From a virus, in the IMG/VR virus record IMGVR_UViG_3300025508_000134, positions 1 to 25,463 of that record: DNA of 25,463 nt; one strand, given 5' to 3'. Below are positions 22,187 to 25,463 of this stretch, one piece after another. How positions within the stretch are numbered: position 1 is the stretch's first letter; each line of letters opens with the position of its first letter. The notes beneath the pieces were generated by a model. It saw nothing but the letters and a program-made list of their open reading frames with translations, searched no databases and had not been told where the DNA came from. The translations under genes and the position numbers were made by a program.

Positions 22187-22209
22187 CGGTATAATTAAAA
22201 ACAAAAGAT

Positions 22210-22767
22210 ATGAAAGCAATTTACAAAGCATTAGCAGATTTTCAGCAAGAAGTACCAGTAATACATAAAGGTACTAAGGGTTACGGTTATTCTTATGCAG
22301 ATTTACCAGCCATTTTTGAAATCATTAATCCTATTTTGAAAAAAAACAAGTTAGGATTTACACAATTAATACAAGGTAAGGACATAAAAACTATTTTATT
22401 CCATACTGAAACAGGAGAAACAATTGAAACAGTTACAGAAATCCCTCAAGATGTAACCTTAAAGGGAATGAATAGCTTTCAAGTTAGTGGTTCAGCATTT
22501 ACTTATTTCCGTAGATATGCTATATCTTCAATGCTTGGTTTAGTTACTGATGTAGATAATGATGGAACAAGCCAACAAGAGCCAATTAAACAAGCTCAAC
22601 CAACTACACAAGTAATTACTCAACAATGGATAACAGATGAGCAATTTGAATCTGCTAAGGATTTTAACACTAAACAACTAGAACAAGTATTTAAAAAGTT
22701 TAAATTTAGAAAAATAGAACAAAAAGAAGAATTACAAGAAATTTATAACAACCTAAAATCTAAATAA
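22210..22767 (+). CDS. ERF-family single-strand DNA annealing protein
   Basis: The 185-residue product matches the ERF recombinase family, which anneals complementary single strands in phage recombination. KGYGYSYADLPAIFEIINPI (about 23-42) corresponds to the 'ygY-ya-l--i---v-p-L' segment. The core block MNSFQVSGSAFTYFRRYAI followed by LGLVTDVDNDG (about 91-120) is the diagnostic 's-is-Yakryal---lgi---dDdg' motif. The C-terminal 55 residues are Gln-rich, then a helical tail. It is followed by the SSB-like and Gp157 genes, the usual partners. The A-rich leader AAAACAAAAGATATG resembles that of the gene at 23750. Confidence 0.85.
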   Translation: MKAIYKALADFQQEVPVIHKGTKGYGYSYADLPAIFEIINPILKKNKLGFTQLIQGKDIKTILFHTETGETIETVTEIPQDVTLKGMNSFQVSGSAFTYFRRYAISSMLGLVTDVDNDGTSQQEPIKQAQPTTQVITQQWITDEQFESAKDFNTKQLEQVFKKFKFRKIEQKEELQEIYNNLKSK

Positions 22768-22768
22768 T

Positions 22769-23140
22769 ATGATGCAATTTGATGGAACAATTATCGTAAA
22801 AAACGATACACAAGTAATTAGCGAAAAATTTGCTAAAAGGGAATTTGTTTTAAATGATGGAGGCGACTATCCGCAAACACCAATTTTTCAATTAACACAA
22901 GACAAGTGTGATTTACTAGACCATTACGAAGTTGGAGATAGAATAATAGTACACATTAATATACAAGGTAGAGCTTGGACTAACCCACAAGGCGAAACAA
23001 AGTATTTTAACTCTTTAAATGTTTGGAAGATTGATTTAGTTGCTAAAGGTGGACAAGCACCTGCACCACAATACAAACAACAAGCTCCAAAACCTCAACC
23101 AATTGAAGATGATGGAGAGGAACTTACGTTACCATTTTAA
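22769..23140 (+). CDS. DUF3127 protein, SSB-like
   Basis: A 123-residue protein, two bases after the ERF stop, with ATGATG as start (second ATG possible). It has the DUF3127 layout: strand DGTIIVKNDT, then KFAKREFVLNDGGDYPQTPIF (one segment of about 20 residues) and VGDRIIVHINIQGRAW with FNSLNVWKIDLV, an OB-fold pattern. A proline/glutamine linker is followed by an acidic end, DDGEELTLPF. This resembles the acidic C-terminal tip by which SSB proteins recruit partners (typically ending DDIPF). It probably binds single-stranded DNA alongside ERF; that is inference from fold and context. Confidence 0.8.
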   Translation: MMQFDGTIIVKNDTQVISEKFAKREFVLNDGGDYPQTPIFQLTQDKCDLLDHYEVGDRIIVHINIQGRAWTNPQGETKYFNSLNVWKIDLVAKGGQAPAPQYKQQAPKPQPIEDDGEELTLPF

Positions 23141-23163
23141 TTAACCTTTAAAAACAAATAGAT

Positions 23164-23649
23164 ATGAATAATTTATATGCGATAAACAGCGAGTTAGCTT
23201 TAATACTTAAAGAGATTGAGTTAAACGATGGAGAGATAACAGAAAGTTTGTCTAACAAGCTAGAAATAGCAGAAGCAGACTTAATGAATAAATCAGAAAG
23301 TTATATTTCTGTTATTAAAACTAAAGATAGTTTTATAAGTGCTATTGATATCGAAATTAAACGATTGCAAGACCTAAAGAAAAAAAACACTAATCTAGTA
23401 TCTAAATTAAAAGATAGATTGTTAGAAGCGGTTAAAATATACGGTGATTTTGAAAATGGTACTCATAAATTCAGTACTCGTAAAAGCAGTAGTGTTGAGG
23501 TTGAAGATGTAAATAGTTTACCAACTGAATTTAAAACTGTTAAGGTTGTTGAATCTGCTGATAAAAAAGCTATTAAAGATGCTTTAAATAGTGGTAAAAC
23601 TATTAAAGGTTGTAGTATCGTTGAGAATTTAAACTTAAAAATTAGTTAA
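23164..23649 (+). CDS. Gp157-like protein
   Basis: A 161-residue protein with the siphovirus Gp157 layout: an N-terminal helix, a long coiled coil in the middle with a predicted end (IDIEIKRLQDLKKKNTNLVS, then LKDRLLEAVKIYG), then strands HKFSTRKSSSVEVEDVNSLP with F-x-x-x-K-VV and a final helix DKKAIKDALNSGK followed by GCSIVENLNLKI. The family is a phage recombination/replication accessory protein whose role is unsettled. It usually lies next to ERF or SSB genes, as here. Confidence 0.85.
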   Translation: MNNLYAINSELALILKEIELNDGEITESLSNKLEIAEADLMNKSESYISVIKTKDSFISAIDIEIKRLQDLKKKNTNLVSKLKDRLLEAVKIYGDFENGTHKFSTRKSSSVEVEDVNSLPTEFKTVKVVESADKKAIKDALNSGKTIKGCSIVENLNLKIS

Positions 23650-23657
23650 AAACTGTT

Positions 23658-23693
23658 AAAAAAAGGTGTGATTTTAGTAATTGCACTTTTTTT
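23658..23693 (+). terminator. possible terminator after Gp157
   Basis: An A-run plus GGTGTGA (about 23658-23671) pairs imperfectly with TTGCAC plus a T7 run (23681-23693), with one bulged G and wobble pairs. It lies between the end of the recombination unit and the promoter-like region before 23750, where a terminator would be expected, but the stem is weak. Confidence 0.4.
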
Positions 23694-23706
23694 ATGCTCT
23701 AGTTAG

Positions 23707-23722
23707 TTTAATTTTAATTAAA
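23707..23722. promoter_or_regulatory. candidate operator, copy 3
   Basis: TTTAAT-TTTA-ATTAAA, again ending 27 bases before an ATG (23750), the same distance as copy 2. The overlapping TAAATTTA (23719-23726) is one mismatch from the -7 consensus, placed exactly as in copy 2. Confidence 0.55.
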
Positions 23723-23749
23723 TTTACAGAAACAAATAAAACAAAGATT

Positions 23750-24313
23750 ATGAAAATTAAAGACTTAAAAGAACCGTACAGAAGTATTGCGGAATTTGAT
23801 TGTAAAAATCAAGGTAAAGAAAAATATATTAATGAAGATTTCAATAAAGGAAGCGTTATTAATTGGCATACAGTTAAAGCTGGTTGGGATTTTTATAATT
23901 CACTAGATAGAGGTATTTACCCACCAATAACAGAACAAATAAAACTAGATTATCCAGAAGTGTTTACACACAAAGATAAATCGTTAAAAATGGAAACAGA
24001 AACAAAATTTAAGTTTAATGTAGGGGATAAAGTCTCATTCCCTTATCTTGGAGAAAAACGTATTATCGTAATTGATTTTATAGGAAAAGAAAAGATTTTT
24101 GGAACAGATGAAAATGGTAAGGAATGTTCTTATTCAAAGGTATATGATTTCGTTTCACACGAAGAACCAAAAGAAAAAATCAAACTAAAAAAGTTTTATT
24201 ATACTGATAGTTGTGGTGGTTGGTCAATTTTGTATGCGGAAAGCAAAGAAAAAATAGCATTTTTAAAATTATTAACAGAACAAGAATTTTTAGAACAATT
24301 TGAAATTATATAG
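23750..24313 (+). CDS. early phage protein of unknown function
   Basis: The ATG at 23750 is chosen, giving 187 residues, because the longer frame would place the start inside the terminator/operator region and begin with an unlikely hydrophobic stretch. The N-terminal part (IKDLKEPYRSIAEFDCKNQG; INWHTVKAGWDFYNSLDRGI) follows a pattern I associate with small proteins of Bacteroidetes phages ('W---keG-dFW--i--g-'). A middle beta module (KFNVGDKVSFPYLGEKRIIV) resembles an SH3-like or KOW-like barrel, followed by a third, separate C-terminal part. Function unknown. Confidence 0.7.
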   Translation: MKIKDLKEPYRSIAEFDCKNQGKEKYINEDFNKGSVINWHTVKAGWDFYNSLDRGIYPPITEQIKLDYPEVFTHKDKSLKMETETKFKFNVGDKVSFPYLGEKRIIVIDFIGKEKIFGTDENGKECSYSKVYDFVSHEEPKEKIKLKKFYYTDSCGGWSILYAESKEKIAFLKLLTEQEFLEQFEII

Positions 24314-24315
24314 TA

Positions 24316-24528
24316 ATGGAATTTATAACAGATTTGGACGACAAAGAAGATTACTATAAACTTTATGATGGTAATTTAAACCTAATGCTAGTTACACCGA
24401 GTAAAATAAGTTTACTAGAGGAATTACAAAAGCTAACTTTCTCTTATTTAGATAAAGCTGTTTTGGTAATGGCTTTAAATGATTACAGATTTATTAATGG
24501 TTATAAAGTTGAACGAGTTAAAATTTAA
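24316..24528 (+). CDS. small acidic protein of unknown function
   Basis: A 70-residue protein two bases after the previous stop, with strands near the N-terminus (EDYYKLYDGNLNLMLVTPS) and a helix (KISLLEELQKLTFSYLD). No family is recognised. It lies between two early genes and is probably co-transcribed with them. Confidence 0.65.
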   Translation: MEFITDLDDKEDYYKLYDGNLNLMLVTPSKISLLEELQKLTFSYLDKAVLVMALNDYRFINGYKVERVKI

Positions 24529-24533
24529 AGAAT

Positions 24534-24959
24534 ATGAAAATAACAGTAGGACAATATCAAGATGCTTTAAAATTAATTAAAAGGTATAAACGACAATTAA
24601 AAGATGAAGCAAAAGAAGTAAATGTAATTGAGGTAATTAATAATCATAAAGAAAGTGAAATAATTAAGAAGTATATTAAAGAGATATGTAAGTATTATGG
24701 ATTTGGCTTAACGGATTTTATTAGTAAACGTAGATATGGTAATTATATAAAAGGTAAACAACTACTTTGCTACTTACTAAAAGAGTATGATAGTAAAGTA
24801 TTTAAAGAGGAAGTAGTATCTGAATTTGTTTTATTACACCGTACTACTGTTATTTATCACGTTAATACGGTTAAAAACTACATAGAATCAAAAGATAAAG
24901 AAACATTAAAAGCAATAGGAACAATTAAATATAACTTAAATGGACAATTACAGAAGTAA
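24534..24959 (+). CDS. DnaA domain IV-like DNA-binding protein
   Basis: A 141-residue protein. After a basic coiled start (about 1-45), residues 46-118 match the C-terminal DNA-binding domain of DnaA: ICKYYGFGLTDFISKRR at 51-67, corresponding to 'v---y-l---dl-s--R', then the recognition helix region KGKQLLCYLLKEY (74-85) and HRTTVIYHVNTV at 102-113, equivalent to the DnaA signature 'RDHTTVihA'. The AAA+ ATPase part is absent, so it cannot replace DnaA; it could bind DnaA-box-like sites in an origin or act as a regulator. Its last 20 bases overlap the methyltransferase start. Confidence 0.75.
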   Translation: MKITVGQYQDALKLIKRYKRQLKDEAKEVNVIEVINNHKESEIIKKYIKEICKYYGFGLTDFISKRRYGNYIKGKQLLCYLLKEYDSKVFKEEVVSEFVLLHRTTVIYHVNTVKNYIESKDKETLKAIGTIKYNLNGQLQK

Positions 24960-25463
24960 AATAGAACTACATAACATAGATTGTATGGAGTTTATGAAAA
25001 CTTGCAAAGATAATCAGTTTGATTTAGCAATAGTTGACCCACCTTATATGGATAGTTTTAATACTGATAATTGGGTAGCTTCAAATGCTAAACAGAAAAA
25101 CTATAAAAACAGACAAGAAACTTTGACTAATAAAAAGCCAAATAAAGAGTATTTTCATGAGTTAATGCGAGTAAGTAAAAACCAAATTATTTGGGGTGGA
25201 AACTATTTCACATTACCAATTAGCAGGGGGTGGATTTTTTGGCTGAAAAACCAATCTAATAACTACTTTAGTGATGGTGAATTAGCATGGACTTCTTTTG
25301 ATAGGGTTTTAAAAGTTTTTGACTTTCATTGGTCTGGTATGTTACAAGGCGATATGAAAAACAAAGAAATAAAAATACACCCAACACAAAAACCAAAGCA
25401 ACTTTATAAATGGTTACTTAATAACTACGCTGAAAAAGGTCAAAGCATTTTAGATACTCATTT
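24940..25463 (+). CDS. DNA adenine methyltransferase, 3' end outside window
   Basis: Starts inside the preceding gene and is open to the window edge (174 codons seen). DLAIVDPPYMDSF contains the catalytic DPPY motif (residues 33-36) of N6-adenine (or N4-cytosine) methyltransferases. It precedes the AdoMet-binding end, of which KIHPTQKPKQLYKWLL (from about residue 145) and ILDTH are visible. DPPY before the AdoMet motif, with a middle target-recognition region (WIFWLKNQSNNYFSDGELAW), indicates a beta-class arrangement. The phage probably modifies its own DNA against host restriction. No restriction gene is seen. Confidence 0.85.
   Translation, partial: MDNYRSKIELHNIDCMEFMKTCKDNQFDLAIVDPPYMDSFNTDNWVASNAKQKNYKNRQETLTNKKPNKEYFHELMRVSKNQIIWGGNYFTLPISRGWIFWLKNQSNNYFSDGELAWTSFDRVLKVFDFHWSGMLQGDMKNKEIKIHPTQKPKQLYKWLLNNYAEKGQSILDTH

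Noticed and set aside
1-25463. tRNA or rRNA genes
   Set aside because: No GC-richer cloverleaf-like segment or GGTTC-type arm was seen in the gaps between genes; the gaps are explained by promoters, terminators and hairpins.

Overview
This is a segment of a low-GC tailed-phage genome (virion or prophage) whose host is probably a member of the Bacteroidetes, most likely Flavobacteriaceae. Three things point there. Base composition is AT-rich. Promoter-like boxes fit the Bacteroidetes -7 consensus TAnnTTTG. Many proteins belong to families typical of that phylum's phages: DUF4494, DUF3127, a Bacteroidetes-style tape measure, and a tail fibre with the 'KGFLPP' module. No integrase, repressor or complete terminase is inside the window, so lifestyle cannot be decided. 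The long siphovirus-style tape measure with no visible sheath gene suggests a long non-contractile tail.

Layout. (1) 1-3650, head: a possible terminase tail end, HK97-type portal, a 26-codon linker gene, prohead protease and major capsid protein, closed by a strong terminator. (2) 3671-12811, connector and tail: a GT-A glycosyltransferase with a small C-terminal domain, a gene split into two frames over T-rich slippery sites, neck/tail-completion proteins, two large tail proteins and the tape measure. (3) 12812-13555: a probable tail-tube protein as a one-gene unit with its own promoter and terminator. (4) 13568-16596: a small protein, an adaptor-like protein, a beta-helix tail spike and its follower. 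(5) 16596-18104, lysis: DUF1353, a holin-like protein, a second membrane protein and a DUF5675 protein. (6) 18097-20993, minus strand: thirteen small, tightly packed genes of mostly unknown function. Five are 51-59 codons or so and easily missed (18097, 18257, 18856 and 20045 on the minus strand, plus 1364 on the plus strand in the head region). (7) 21150-25463, plus strand early/replication: three small proteins including DUF4494, then ERF single-strand annealing protein, DUF3127 SSB-like protein and Gp157, then three small genes including a DnaA domain IV-like DNA binder, and an adenine-methyltransferase gene cut by the window end. With the four minus-strand additions included, no stretch over 300 bases lacks a gene; the longest is the divergent region 20994-21212.

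Most noteworthy: a palindrome TTTAAT-N4-ATTAAA in front of three early transcription units (candidate shared operator); two attC-like hairpins in inverted orientation bracketing a five-gene block (19567-21076); a recurrent stop/SD/start junction sequence between the small minus-strand genes; an apparent -1 frameshift gene with an in-frame T TTT TTC heptamer; and a glycosyltransferase gene inserted between capsid and connector genes.
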